This document shows, in pieces, positions 11,442-23,469 of a stretch of 64,000 nt of DNA (position 1 is the first letter of the stretch; every line of letters begins with the position of its first letter). This DNA is from Takakia lepidozioides. Lineage: Eukaryota > Streptophyta > Takakiopsida > Takakiales > Takakiaceae. Under the pieces are notes generated by a model that searched no databases, was not told where the DNA came from, and worked only from the letters and a program-made list of their open reading frames with translations. The stretch is from positions 65,328,756 through 65,392,755 of the forward strand of contig CM060731.1 of the NCBI GenBank assembly GCA_030704615.1, written 5' to 3'. The translations under genes were made by a program, and so were the position numbers.

Positions 11442-11571
11442 CTACAGACTACCCCCACACGGCCCTGACATAGAAAGACATGTGACAACATTATAATGTG
11501 GAGATTTGCAGAAAAACCAAAAAATTCCAGAGAGTTGCGAATCGGGATTCACCTGATTGTTTTTATTTCAG

Positions 11572-11941
11572 CATCTGCATCATCAACAATGAAAGCATGT
11601 GGGCACCTTCCGCCCAGAAAAGTCCAGGACTGGAATTACTGCCATTAATATCCAATGAGTTCGAGCGGGTTCTAGACATGACAAGACATAATAGGGTCTT
11701 GCAGCAACATCTCCTTGCTATGGTTAGAGCAGCCAAAGGAAAAATTTGTGACTTGACGTGCAGCATGGACGAGGGTATTCAGCATCCCCAAGAAGACCCC
11801 ACTTTCACTGAGGTTGACGATGGAGCAACCAACTCCCTTGTGAGATGGAAAGATTTTTTGGAGGCGCGCGGTAGAAAGCGTCATGTGGCAAACTTGCCTG
11901 AACGGCAGAATGCAGCAAAGAGACAATTGTACGCATCTTGA
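11572..11941 (+). pseudogene. Putative last exon of the MULE transposase gene
   Basis: After a good polypyrimidine acceptor (tgtttttatttcag, ending at 11571) an open frame of about 123 codons reads INNESMWAPSAQKSPGLELL and ends RQLYAS at 11941. It contains KDFLEARGRKRHVANLPERQ, a basic tail. It is in the orientation of the transposase N-terminal half, so it could be the gene's original 3' exon left in place when the middle part was inverted. I do not recognise the domain. Confidence 0.4.
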
Positions 11942-11987
11942 TGCACATGGAGGTGGGGGTCCTAGTGTGCAATACCCTGTTTGTTAT

Positions 11988-12013
11988 GCCAAGTAATAGA
12001 TGGGGCCCTGGAG
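11988..12013 (+). repeat. Internal copy of the MULE terminal sequence
   Basis: The 26 bases from gccaagtaatag through atggggccctggag repeat exactly the left MULE end (8503-8528), in the same orientation, then diverge. It lies just downstream of the putative last transposase exon. Confidence 0.9.
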
Positions 12014-12285
12014 ATATTTGACCACAATGACATTGGTCCCAACATTTGCAATCCTAATGTTCCCATGACGTGCCATGCTTCATGTATATGTTTCGTTCTC
12101 AATGCTGTGACTTTGTCTTCCGAAATTGTGTGGATATGCAGGCTACAATTACCATACATGTATGAAGTGGTTAGTGCTGAATCATAAAGGCGTGTTGATA
12201 TGAAATTGCATGGATTCTGGACTGTGTTTGGTGTTAATTTTGCATGTCATGGCATGTCTAATGTGTTCTTCCCACATGGTGTTGC

Positions 12286-12318
12286 ATTCATTTCATTCAT
12301 TCATTCATTCATTCATTC
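12286..12318. repeat. (TTCA)n microsatellite
   Basis: Uninterrupted or nearly uninterrupted ttca repeats inside the MULE, between the transposase and protease genes. Confidence 0.9.
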
Positions 12319-12738
12319 CATGCTCGTCATAAGCCTCAACAATGGATATTGCCTTGCAGACTTTGGCACATGCAACCACATTGCAAAAATAGCCGGGATA
12401 CAAGACATAATTTGCCTCAACCATCCTAAAACCATGTACATTACATTGTTCCATATGCATCTTGCGTAGTGGTAGAGTGGCCACCTCGAAGGCTGGCTGA
12501 TAGATGGCTGCTCACACGCATTTCAGCCATGGAAACAGGGACATGCATACAATGCAATGTACATGAGAAGAGGAACCCTAAAACCTTTCATCCATATCAA
12601 GCATATGCATATTACCATCCCGTATTCAAGTCGTCACCATTCATCCCATTCTGGAAATGCATAGGAATCCTATGCATGTTATCATGTGATATTTCATCGT
12701 CACCATTCATCCCATTCATCCCTATTCATGTTATCATC

Positions 12739-13070
12739 CGTATTCGACATCACCATTCACCACATTCAGCCCATCCATCTCAACCCTATCCATATTTCAT
12801 CCATATTGCGCCATCACCATTCATCCAATTCAGCACATTCATATCATCCTATCCATGCTCCGTATTCGACATCACCATTCACCACATTCATCCCATCCAT
12901 CTCAACCCTATCCATATTTCATCCATATTGCGCCATCGCCATTCATCCAATTCAGCACATTCATATCATCCTATCCATGTTATTAGTCGTATTCGACGTC
13001 AGCATTCATCCCATCCATTCCAACCCTATCCATGTTTCATCCATATTTTGTCGTCACCATTCATCCCATT
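12739..13070. repeat. ~122-bp tandem repeat, three copies, CATC/CCAT-rich
   Basis: The anchor cgtattcgac recurs at 12739, 12861 and 12988. Each unit contains accattca(c/t), ctcaaccctatccat and atttcatccatatt. The array yields long spurious open frames (up to 203 codons) with His/Ser/Pro-rich repeats. It fills most of the space between the two MULE genes. Confidence 0.85.
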
Positions 13071-13674
13071 CATCCCGTGAGAAGAAAACTGTGGATGCAC
13101 TGCATGAAGTGAAGAACTGTTGTGGGCACTCTATAGGGTAAGGGCATCCACCACTGTGTAAGGGCATTCACCATTCCACCAGGGTAAGGCCCCGATGTGA
13201 AAGATAACCGAGTCTCCAGCTCAATAGGATCCACAACATTCATGGACCCGATATATGAAATTGAGCCCCGATCTCTGGCAGCGATCGGAGATAGTTCCCT
13301 GGCAGGAAGGGTAAGGCAAGGACCCTGGGCTTATGGGCGACACCATCAATGTGACCCCATTCAGGGGCAGTACTATCCCATGTTACATACCACTTCTTTT
13401 CACTGGACCTAGGAAGATTATGAGTATGCACTTACATTATAATGAAGGAACACATCAAAGCAAGATTTTCATGAGTTACAACAGATTTGGCCTCCTCTGT
13501 TCTGTGTGCAGACTGCCATGTGCCAACCTACATACATTGATTGGCTCATTCATAAAACTTTACTTTGTAGAGTGAAAAAATAGAGTGTACATCATAATGC
13601 TCATAAATGTTGTAGACAATTTCCTAAAGGGGCAGACGGCGGCCACCAACACCCTTGACATGAAAGGGATCATG

Positions 13675-16600
13675 CTACAGTCTCATGTCCCGGCATGGAA
13701 GTCCTCTCCCCTCCACTGTGGTCTTTCTTGTGTGCATTCGCCAACATGCAGGTCTTGTGGCATAGCCATGGAATACATCCAGGACAGGCTCATCTTTCAC
13801 AACATAGTATGGTTGGCCATGGCAGGCGCTCTGCACTTCGAGTGAAACAATTTTGCATATTTCCCTCTTCTTCATGATAGCCTCATTCACCGGAAACCAA
13901 TGCTCGTTCAGCTGCAGAAACAAACCCAGTGGACAAGGGTACTGTTTACTCAAAAGTAATGAGCATGTGATTAAGTGCAAGCCAGTAGGAAAGAGAACAA
14001 ATGCAGATGAAAAGTGAGAAACGTACCGGCCCAACACCTCCTGCTCGTGGTTGTACAAATGTTTGATTCAAGTAAACATCTATGTAATGTGCCGTAAAGC
14101 AACCACACTCCCAAGTAGAGACCTGTTGGGGGACAGGGGGATACAACCACAGGCGGGGGGCAGTGGCGTTCTTCCATTGGAGGCTCGGGGGTAGAAATCC
14201 TCTGGAAAGTGCCCAGAAATGTGCAAACAAAGGCTTCAGCATACTATGAGTATGTGACCTTTTGACACTATTTAAATGGAGGTACCGCTTCCCTTCCAGA
14301 ATGACGGCACTCCAGTGCGATCTGCACATGACAATTGCAAACAGCGGCATTAGAACATGAATGCACTCATAACTGAGAATACAACACCGATGTGTGATAT
14401 AGGGTAGCATGCAGCAGAGTACGTACGCATATATAACAGGAATATTCATGGCCTCCACCCCATCACATTGAAGGTAAGGAAAGCGTTCTTGCATCCACTG
14501 TAGAATAGAATGAGCGCCCACACCGGATTCCTTGTAGTGGTCACGAAGGCATATCCAGGTAAAACTGTCAAGAAGACGTATCTTATTTCTTACATGGACG
14601 GGAAGAGACAATAATTTCATTCGCAAATAGAAATCCATGACTCTGTCACTTGTCCACCCCTTGGGGTTAATCAGGAGATCTGCGTCGTCTAGTCTAAGGG
14701 CGATATTGGGGGCTACACAGTTATGGAAAAACCAGACGTTTGATGTCTGTTTTACTTCTGCACCAGCTGATATCCTGGAGACATACACTCTGTGGACTGT
14801 GCGCCATGAAACAATATCCACACACGCACTCGTTGATGCTCCCATAGTGTCCACCTCACTGCCACAGACACATGTCAATGTTGGCCAAGGCAGAGCTTTG
14901 GGTGAAGGAGCTCCGAGGGCGTTCGTTCCTCCAAAACCGAGCAAAGGGTTCGCATGTTGTACAGGGGGTCTGGACGACACCATTCGTGTTACTGCAGGCA
15001 CCATAACAGGCACAGCGAAGCGTTTGACATGCATGTGTAGCGTTGTTGGGCGCATGCACTGCAGGCAAGTGCACCTGTTCAGTCACAACCTCGCTTGAAT
15101 GCAATTCAATTTCCATTTGAGTAAGAGCACCTGGTTCAGTGGCATTAATGCCAAGGAGGGTAAGGTCTGTGGCGGCGGTGTCATGGTTACACAGATGACC
15201 GTCATGTTTACACAGATGACCGTCATGTACATGGTCGGGCTTCGCTGCATCATCGGCCCCAATGCGTTCATGTGCAAGCTTCCCTTCCACTCCAGGTGTG
15301 GGCTCAGCGTCTTGCAACAACTCTGTTGGTGACCCGAACATCAGAGAAGTAGGCGTGACTGGAAGGGGCTGATTGTGAGCACGCTGCACGACACCACAAT
15401 CTACTTCATGAGGAGGCAAAGCCTGAGGGGGTGTTGTGACTTCACCATACTGGAAGTCAAAACCGTTCATTCAAGAATGATCGAGGTTGCGTCTAATATC
15501 CCCCACCTGCTGCACATCAGCAATTGCAGCCATGTACGCAGCCTGCAATGCTTCATTCCCATGGTCCACATTACCTACAAAATGAACAAAACAAACAATG
15601 AGTATAATGGCTCTATGTAAACAATGCACGACATGATGATGCAAGGCAAATGCATTCAGGCAAAGATGGGAACAATATCACCTTCCGCACCGAAAATCCA
15701 GCCCATGTCAATGTCTTCACGGTGTTTTCAGGGTATTCTGGAAGTTCCTGATTGCTTCATGTCTCTCAGAAAGGGTGCTTGTGTCAATACACCACAACGT
15801 GTCAAAACCCTTTGGATTGCAGATGGCAAAATCCCCCAAAGCTCTCCATCGAGTCATGTCTATGAATTCTTGCATATCCTTGTTCACACCATCTGCCCGG
15901 CTCGGGTCGGAATGCAACAAGTCCTCCACGCATCTTTTCGTCTCATGCATCAGATTAATTGGCAGGTATGCAAACAGGCAGGGGCCAACCAACAGGAAAT
16001 TAGCTGACGCATGCTTGAGCATGGAATTGCCCTCTGGCGTTCCAACAAGTTGAACCATGACATCATGCAACAATGTGTTTGTCGATGAAGAAACTGCATC
16101 AGTGCTACTGGCATATGACATCCAGATAGTCCTCAACACCTGCAAAATCAGCGGGCATTTCATAGGGGGCCCTGCCTTGCGGTACGATGTAAAGACTTCT
16201 CGTAGGAGCTTCGATTCGTCATCCGAGTGTTTGAAGAAAGTGGGTAGGGTAGCAGGCACATTTCCCTTATGAACAATGGTGTAAAGAGGGGACCAACCCC
16301 GCTGATGTGCTTCTTTTTCACGATGCCAATTGGCATCCCAGGCAGCCAACTGCTCTTGAACATACTGGTTTCTGATGGACTCCAACTCAGCGTGTCTTGC
16401 TATTTCTTTGAATTTCAAAGCTTGAGAGGGCAGACTTGTACTCATGATAGGATGTAATGGCATTGCACTCATTGTAGACAACTCCATAGTCAAAGGCAAC
16501 GCCAGGCTTCTTTGTCCAGATAGCCATGGTCTTGAAGACAACATCCTTCTCCTCCTCTGGTGCTGCATGCTGGTTCGCAGGGAAACAAGTACAAATACAT

Positions 16601-17854
16601 TAATATAAACCACAACATTTCCAGCGATTATGTTGCATATCTGACCCCAAACATGAGCATGTGTGAGTGAAATAGAAAGGGAAATGAATATGTGCATGAA
16701 GTATTGTAGTGTGAATTCACCTGTCGATTGATCCACCAGCGACCATACGCTGCAACCAAGTTACATTCAGCAAAGCCCTCCGCGTCAACAAGGTGCCTGA
16801 GGGATTGTTGGAATTGAGGATTTTCCATGCTTGGGAAGGGTACAGGAAGCAATCCGTAGTTAAGAAGGGTGTGAAGGCCAGGACACCGAACAGGTGAAGG
16901 CTTTTTTGGAACCTCCATGGATGAAGTTAGAGATTTTTACTTGTTGGTAAAATATAAAATGGCATCCTCCCTGGAGCGAGGAAGTGGAGGATCAGGAGCT
17001 CATGCCCCACTGACCACTTTGTTGCTTGCTAACGATTTGGATGCATGCAACTTCCCTACCTTTGAACCCCCGGCAGGAGCCCCTTTCCTAGAGTTTTCAT
17101 GAGGAAGATTAGCTGATGGCAATTTTTTTCCATGGCCTGCATGATGGGAGGAAAAACCCTTCCAAGTTTGCAAATGTAGAGCCCTCTTGCGTTTCGGCGG
17201 TTCATCAAATGTGTCATCATCGGAGTCATCTGGAAGTTGACCTGATGTGGGATGTGTCTGATAGGAAGCGTCGTCGGCATCTGATGACAAGTCCTGGACT
17301 ACTTGACTCTGCGACCTCATGGACCTCCTTCCTAATTTCCGCTGGAGATGCTCCATTTCTTGGGACACGTCCGCCTGGGAGGCCTGGCCCTTCTTCTTAT
17401 TTGTGGTTTTGCGAGGTGGCATATGTCCATGGCGCCTGAGGACATCTTCCATAATACCCTTCTGGCTTGGTTAAAAAACAGGGAACATTTTGAGGACACC
17501 TTCACCTTCCCCATGCTTCATACAACCATCCATCCTATGCAAGTTCAGTTTCTTTTTATCGGCAAAAAGCAGATCACAGTGTATGCATCTGTATTGTCGT
17601 CTATTAGACGCACCAGGTTCATGGACCCTTGCCCTTGTGTAGGCCTCGCATATGAGGGACTCGAATTCATCAGTATCATATGTCTCGCGGTATTCATTCC
17701 GGTTCTCTATCATTTTGCTCTCCTTCATCGTGAAATTGCAGCGCCAACGTGCAAACCTACATAGACAATGCCTAGCATAAATCCATAGCAACGATACTTT
17801 TTTGAACCCTGAAATTGCATGCATGAGCATTGAACCCCCTAAAACCTCTAACAA
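13675..17854 (-). CDS. Ulp1-like (C48) cysteine protease gene carried by the MULE
   Basis: A multi-exon minus-strand gene. The first recognisable exon (to about 17504) encodes a C2H2-like finger, CIHCDLLFADKKKLNLHR; then 17000-17452 encodes a basic/acidic linker. About 16720-16918 reads MEVPKKPSPVRCPGLHTLLN to AAYGRWWINRQ, and 15720-16560 is a large exon with RHAELESIRNQYVQEQLAAW. About 14856-15480 and 13946-14850 follow, then the last exon about 13675-13945 ending CRDMRL. The protease core is in the 13946-14850 exon: SHWSAVILEGKRYLHLNS (catalytic His in HW), PQQVSTWECGCF (oxyanion Gln and Cys). The position usually Asp (L-D-S) is Asn here. Exon limits are approximate. Long open exons suggest it was under coding constraint until recently. 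Role in transposition is unknown; the family removes SUMO-like modifiers. Confidence 0.65.
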
Positions 17855-17867
17855 TGGAGTGCATGAG

Positions 17868-18782
17868 CCTAAACCCTAAACCCTAAACACCAAAACAAAA
17901 TGAAAGGACTTCAGATAATATGAAATATCTCCGTATGGAGAGTGTTCATGGCCGCATATGTGCACGTCCCTGCAGCTCGCAACTAAACTATGGAAACAAC
18001 ACTTTATCCGGGTCTGCTCTTTCAAATACCAAGCAAATAAAACATGCAATAAGTTGCCCTCACCTACAATTTTTGTAACACACAAAAGTAACAAGCGTCT
18101 TACCCTAAACTCCATATGAAACAAAGTGTTCACCTCAGCTTCATGTCAATGCTTGCATGAAGTGCACATAAGTACCAGACAGCCCCACTTTTGCAGTTTC
18201 CTAAGTACTGTAGTGAGAAAGCGATACAGGAACACGGGTAGTGTGCATTAAGGCTAGCACATACGTACTTCTCTAGTTCACTCATTTACCACTGCTATTG
18301 CCCTGATTGATCTGTTCCCTCTTTTTCAATATCTGTACTTCTGGAATGTCCCACATTTCTGAACCTATGCATACAGTATATATGAAAGTACCCACACAGA
18401 AGGGAACCTGCGAAGATGATTGGGTTTCGGATGCTCGATGCAGAACTCATTCATCCGCAAGGTAAATCCTGGGAGAAGAGCACAATGACAATCCGGATAA
18501 CACAGAAGAGCAAGATTGAGGTTGTGGAGCGATAATAAGGACCTGCACGCAATTCAGATTTGGAGCGGAAGCGGTGCAACCATTGAAGACGACCACAACA
18601 TCCTGCTTCGTATGCTGATTCTCCATTCCTATCCACAAACTCGACTTGCATGACGGGACGCGGTACGCCAACGCCATCAAACGCAACGATAGCGACATTT
18701 CGCGATGCCTGCCAACAAGGCAACATCCCGTCTCATCTGGTACGTCTATTCCACCTATCCTCATCATTTTACATGCAATGCC
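17868..18782. other. Non-coding MULE interior with telomere-like repeat
   Basis: 17868-17888 carries three CCCTAAA-type plant telomere units. It lies just upstream of the protease gene on that gene's coding strand side, where teloboxes are common promoter elements in plants; the promoter role is inferred. The rest, to the right TIR, holds no supported gene. Confidence 0.5.
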
Positions 18783-19056
18783 ATACCATGTATGCAATGG
18801 ACGCAAGCATGTGGCATGGGGAGGATGAAGGCATGCAGGGGGGATGGGGGACGATGCCATGCATGAGGTGAGGATGGGAGGCGGGATGGGGATGGGTGAG
18901 AGGACATGTGTCATGTCCTGGCAGAGGGTACATGAGGCGCGGGAGGGGCTGCCACACGGCAAGTGCCGCGGGCGGCGGACAGGGGGTGGGCGGGGGGTCC
19001 ACGCTGGCTGAACCGGCTCCCTCGCATTCAACTCCAGGCCCCATCTATTACTTGGA
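18783..19056 (-). repeat. Right terminal inverted repeat of the MULE
   Basis: Near-exact inverted match to 8503-8781 with small indels, ending ctattacttgga. It is followed by the 9-bp target duplication ATTCATTCA at 19057-19065. Confidence 0.9.
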
Positions 19057-19429
19057 ATTCATTCATCAGGCCAATTTTTCATCCCACACATCCATTCCCT
19101 TTTTCATTCATCCCATATTCATTCATCCATCAACTTTTCATCGCACATTCGTGCCACATTGTGGTCATGGAGCCTGTCTGTCTTCGGTCCGATGGAGCAG
19201 AGTTTGTGTCGTTGCATTGGAGTTCGCGTCCACGGCAATAGGCCCACTTGTTCCCTCGGTTTTAGGGTCCGCATCAGTAGTCTGCTCGCGCTTCGGGGAA
19301 TCTACTCATGCATAAAGGAATCTGCTCACGCCTTTGCTGCCCTCTCATGTGTGCAGTTACAGTTCAGCCAATTTGCATCTCACTGCAACCACATCAGACT
19401 GGTCAAGTTATAGAATCGCCTTAGACAAT

Positions 19430-19675
19430 TGTACACCTTTGTATTGAAGACTTAAGGGATCTATGTGAAGTATCCCATGCCTACTTTTCAAATATATCAA
19501 TATAATTGAACACTGATGTTTGTACAAGGTCCACCCAAAAATTGAGAAGGTGTACCACACCTGAAGACTTGAGGGATCTGGGTGGAGTCTCTCAGGTCTA
19601 CTTTTCAAATATGTCATATAACTGAACACTGTGTGTACAAGGTCCACCCAAAAATAGGGAAGGTGTATCACACCA
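19430..19675. repeat. 117-bp tandem duplication
   Basis: The strings gaagacttaagggatct (19446) and gaagacttgagggatct (19563) head two copies that also share ctacttttcaaatat, gaacactg and gtacaaggtccacccaaaaa. They are diverged by scattered substitutions. Confidence 0.85.
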
Positions 19676-21849
19676 GAATCATATGATCTCTAGGGATTTT
19701 GTCATCTTTATCAAGTCAGAACGATGTATATAAAATGTGAATTATAATAGAGAAACCTCGTTAGATTATACCTTGTTAGATGAGAGGCTTGAATCTTTGC
19801 CGTATTCTTTTCACCGAGCAAAGATTGCTGTGGGTAGGAGATGGCAGTTTGGGTCATTTTTAGGGGTTTGCGTGCAGTATGATACCTCCAAGTTTTCTCT
19901 CTGCGCCCAAGACTCCGTATAACGGTCATAGGGTGTTTTACCCTACCAAGACAATAACGATCTGCACAAAACAGGAAGAAGAGAAATTTGTGGTATTGAG
20001 GTGGAAAGATGAGCAAGATGAGCAAGTAAATGAGGACGATGCCTATAACCTCTTTGTCCTGCAACATGCTCAGGTCGCCATCGATTCATCCTAAGAAGGT
20101 AGGCCACACTGCAACTTGGACTGGGGGATGGTAGGTGTCCAAATCCACAGTTTTCCCTTCAAAGGTTCCGTTGTTTCCGCACATCACAACATTGTCAAAA
20201 TTATATGGATGTTCGTGTCCGTAAGCTGCCACAAAAAAAACACAAACCATGGGACTAGTCTCAGTCAACATAAATCAGAGCGTGTGAATCAATTAGTGAT
20301 GAGCCTCAATAGCAAACTAGTAATTTTATAAAAATAAACATAATATTGTAATAATCAACAGAAAACAAAATTGGCTTTTAATTAGAAACGATCTTACCAT
20401 CTTGTTCTGGACTTTTGAAAATGTCTCTACTAAACTAAATGGCTGAGCACTTTGTTAAAAATAAAAAATAAAAAATGTCGAAGTTGATGTTATAATAATG
20501 ACCAAACTGAATTGTAATGCCTAGCAATCATTGACGCAAGTCTTTAATCATACTTTTCAATCCGCTGTTTGTGTGGGATCAAACATCCATACTAGTCTCT
20601 TGAAACATTGTCAGTGCCAAGGAAAAAAAAAAAAAAAAGCATTATAAACAGTTGCGGCCTCACTAAAATGGAAAAAGATTTGACAACACAGATACGAAAA
20701 GTATGCTAGATGGGTTTGGGTGCTCAGGAACTTAGCCAATAATGATCGTTTCAAAAAAGAACTTTTTGTTGAATTTTGGCAGTGTCCGAGGCAGGAGAGA
20801 GAGAGAGCCCGAGGGAGGGTAGGGTATTGGGAATTGCAAACCATTTCAACAAAGTATATTTCTGTAGAAAGGGTTGCATATGTAGCAGAGGTCTGAACGC
20901 TGCTAATTTCAGCCGGGTGTGGTATGTATATTTGTTCATAGGCAACATGCTGGTGCCCCATTGAACTATCTGCAGGGGCTGTGGTTCTGGAAGGGAGAAA
21001 ATGAAAGAGACTAGATTTTGTGTAATGAATATAGATAATTCCAACCCTCTCCTTCTCCTCCTCCTCTGTTGTTTCTTTGGTGGAACGACGACCTATCATG
21101 GCTTTGATTGGTTTGACATCTTTTCTTTTGCGAACTTTACAGCAGGGGTTGCCTAAGACACAGCTACCTGCGATGCTATATGCTCTTCTTGCTCCAAATC
21201 ATTGAGAGGAAGCTCGAGGGAGACCCCTTGAAAAATACACATATGTGGGACCGAAGGCGGCTATCTATCTAAATTTAACAAGGGTCCCAAATTTTGGTGG
21301 CAGTTATAAATCTGAAGGTCAAGAAAAGGGAGAGCAATGTAGCAGCCAATGAGGAGGGACGCCAGGGGTGTAGGAATGGCTGATATGTGAGGCCATGTGT
21401 AGAGGAGAGCAGAGAAGTAGGATATGTGAGGCGGTGGGGCAGTGGGGCCATCCTTCTAGAGCTTTCCAGAAAGAATTGCTACCGCCTGTGTACATATAGG
21501 AGGACCCCTCACAGTGTGGCTGGGCTCTGCCGAGAGCGGGGTATGAGCTAGAGGTTTGGTGGGCTTTGGCTATGTGCAGGCCCACTAGAAAACCCAAACA
21601 CTAATCACTAATCACTTAGGAAACCAGGCCACTTCCCCCTCGCACTGCACTAATAATTTGTCAATACTAGGATGTTGAAGCACCTTTGCACCACACTATT
21701 TCTTCTGAAGACACTAGGGCAAACCAGTACTACTGCAACCTAGTTATTTACCTGTCATAGCCAGCAGGGTAGTACAATTAACTAATGCGAAAGTTTAGTA
21801 GTCAGAGCATAGCCTATACTGTGAAGAGCCTCATTACAAACTCACTTCA
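19676..21849. other. Region without a supported gene
   Basis: Several short frames look weakly coding but unassigned: minus 20086-20250 (HPYNFDNVVMCGNNGTFEGK) and plus 19950-20094 (KFVVLRWKDEQDEQVNEDD). A poly-A run lies near 20622-20637. No family is recognised and frames are short, so these are at best old fragments. Confidence 0.35.
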
Positions 21850-23169
21850 TGATTTGCAGCCTTCAATTTGGGCCGAATGCCGTCGAGCATCTCCAGCTTT
21901 CCGCGGAGGCGAACAACAAGGGGCAGATAATGAGTTGGCAACAACACTTTCAGTCTGCAACACACAACAGAAACCCTGAGGGACACACTACATGTACCCT
22001 CTGCCTCTCACTGCAATAACAAATTTGTAGCCAAAGATGGTGAATGTCACCTCTTCTGAGTGAAGCTGGCTGAGATAAGGATGGTTACAGATGTTGCAAA
22101 GCTTCATCACAGTATTTTGAATCGATCATCCATACCATCACATTGGTTTGATAAGTCACCTGATATAACACTCATCTCAATGCCTTTGAGATCCAGCAGA
22201 AGATTTCTATGAACTCCAGGCACGAGTTTTCTCTTAAAAAGCAGCAAATGTCAACAAGTTTACCGTGTGCAACCACCTTTGGAAGGTATGATACCTTCGC
22301 ATGTCCAGACATCCATCTTCACACGCTTCAAAGCAATTTTTGGCAAGCAGATGCATCGCACCTCACCAGTGTTTGAGCTCATTCTGGAAGCTCATTCTCA
22401 ACCTTAACATGCCAATCCGAAAAAACTCCCTCAGCAAAGCAGTTAACTATTTCCAGGCTCTAGCTCATTGCTAATTTGAAGCAAGCACCTCAATTACCCA
22501 ACTTCTGCTTCTGCTACTGATTCTTACACCAAGTTTAGACATGCCACATACGACGCAATAAGCTTCACATGCGCACCTCCTTATTTCACAGATCTGCTGT
22601 CTTCAAATGCAGACGTCTTACCTTATGCTTTAACCCCAAGCATGAATGGGGGCAACACTTCATGGAGATGGTTGATAATAGGAGGTTCTCCTTTCTGTCT
22701 CGACAAAGCCTGTAGTGCACATCAACCAGAAACTTACTGACAGCAAAGATACAAGCCGTGCACTATTTCGGAGAGCCAAAATTAAGAGAGATCCTCACCT
22801 GGTCAGTAGCAGCGCCACATTCTCAAAAGGCTTGTTAAACCATTGAGCAAAGTCATCTGAAGAATTGAAGATGCTTGGCAGCAAGAAGTTCAGCAGCGCC
22901 CACAGCTCTTCCAGATTGTTCTGAAACACAGTCAACAACCAGTTGTGAGTTTGATACACATGCAATGCTTAACCAATTTGTAACCTGCAAACCCAGTTGG
23001 TACCTGGATGGGAGTTCTCGTGAGTAACAGTCCGTTGTTGCTCTGGTAATGTTTCATTTCAGCATTGAGCTTGCACGATCGCATTCTTTATGCCATGGCA
23101 TTCGTCAATGATAATTTAGTGCCATGCTATCTTGCATACCTTTAGCCTATCATGCTTCTGCATCAGATA
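21850..23169 (-). pseudogene. Pseudogene of a SYD-type SNF2 chromatin-remodelling ATPase
   Basis: Pieces of a SNF2 helicase core occur in order on the minus strand. 23004-23169 reads YLMQKHDRLKVCKIAWH then a stop where Tyr is expected, IIIDECHGIKN (DEGH box variant), and after a frameshift KLNAEMKHYQSNNGLLLTRT. A GT-AG intron (22921-23003) is retained. 22799-22920 reads [20 protein letters not shown] and continues to [10 protein letters not shown], matching the SPLAYED subfamily. 22600-22740 gives IINHLHEVLPPFMLG. 22048-22110 gives NTVMKLCNICNHPYLSQLH, and 21855-21945 gives RGKLEMLDGIRPKLKA. In-frame stops, frameshifts and a mutated DEGH box show it is dead; retained introns show it arose by DNA duplication rather than retroposition. 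Confidence 0.8.
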
Positions 23170-23469
23170 TCAGTAATAAAGACGAGCGAATAACGATTTC
23201 ATAACAGCTCTCACTGCAATTATATCACGGGTGCGTTCCTCCTAGCTTCCACGCCGCTCCTCTGAAGCACCAGAACTTTAAGGGTGTGTCGTCGTCCAAA
23301 TTCCTAGCAATTGGTCGCACCTCAATCCTCAGAAAAGGCGATAGGAACATTAGAGTCGAGACTTGTCAGAGGAATTGCTAGCACGAGAATACACAATGGT
23401 GTGAATGTGTGTGTGTGAGAAGAGTGCCCATAAAGGAACCGAAATCTGAAGCGGAAGCATTATAGCAAC

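Larger units (their letters stand above)
8503..19056. mobile_element. Complete Mutator-like element (MULE) carrying a Ulp1-like protease gene
   Basis: Terminal inverted repeats of about 275 bp occupy 8503-8781 and 18783-19056; the outermost common sequence is CCAAGTAATAGATGGGGCC. They are flanked by the identical 9-bp duplication ATTCATTCA at 8494-8502 and 19057-19065, the length typical of Mutator insertions. Inside are a MULE transposase with SWIM zinc finger (9102-11441, rearranged) and an unrelated minus-strand gene encoding a Ulp1-like cysteine protease (13675-17854). Plant MULEs with captured Ulp1-like protease genes are known (the KAONASHI type), and this fits that class. The intact TSD and TIRs imply a fairly recent insertion, although the transposase copy is defective. 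Confidence 0.88.

Noticed and set aside
12469-13080. 203-codon plus-strand ORF
   Set aside because: It is produced by the ~122-bp CATC-rich tandem repeats and has repeat-derived His/Ser/Pro text only.
18447-19031. 194-codon minus-strand ORF
   Set aside because: It runs through the right TIR; the same protein text arises from the left TIR on the other strand, so it is a composition artefact.
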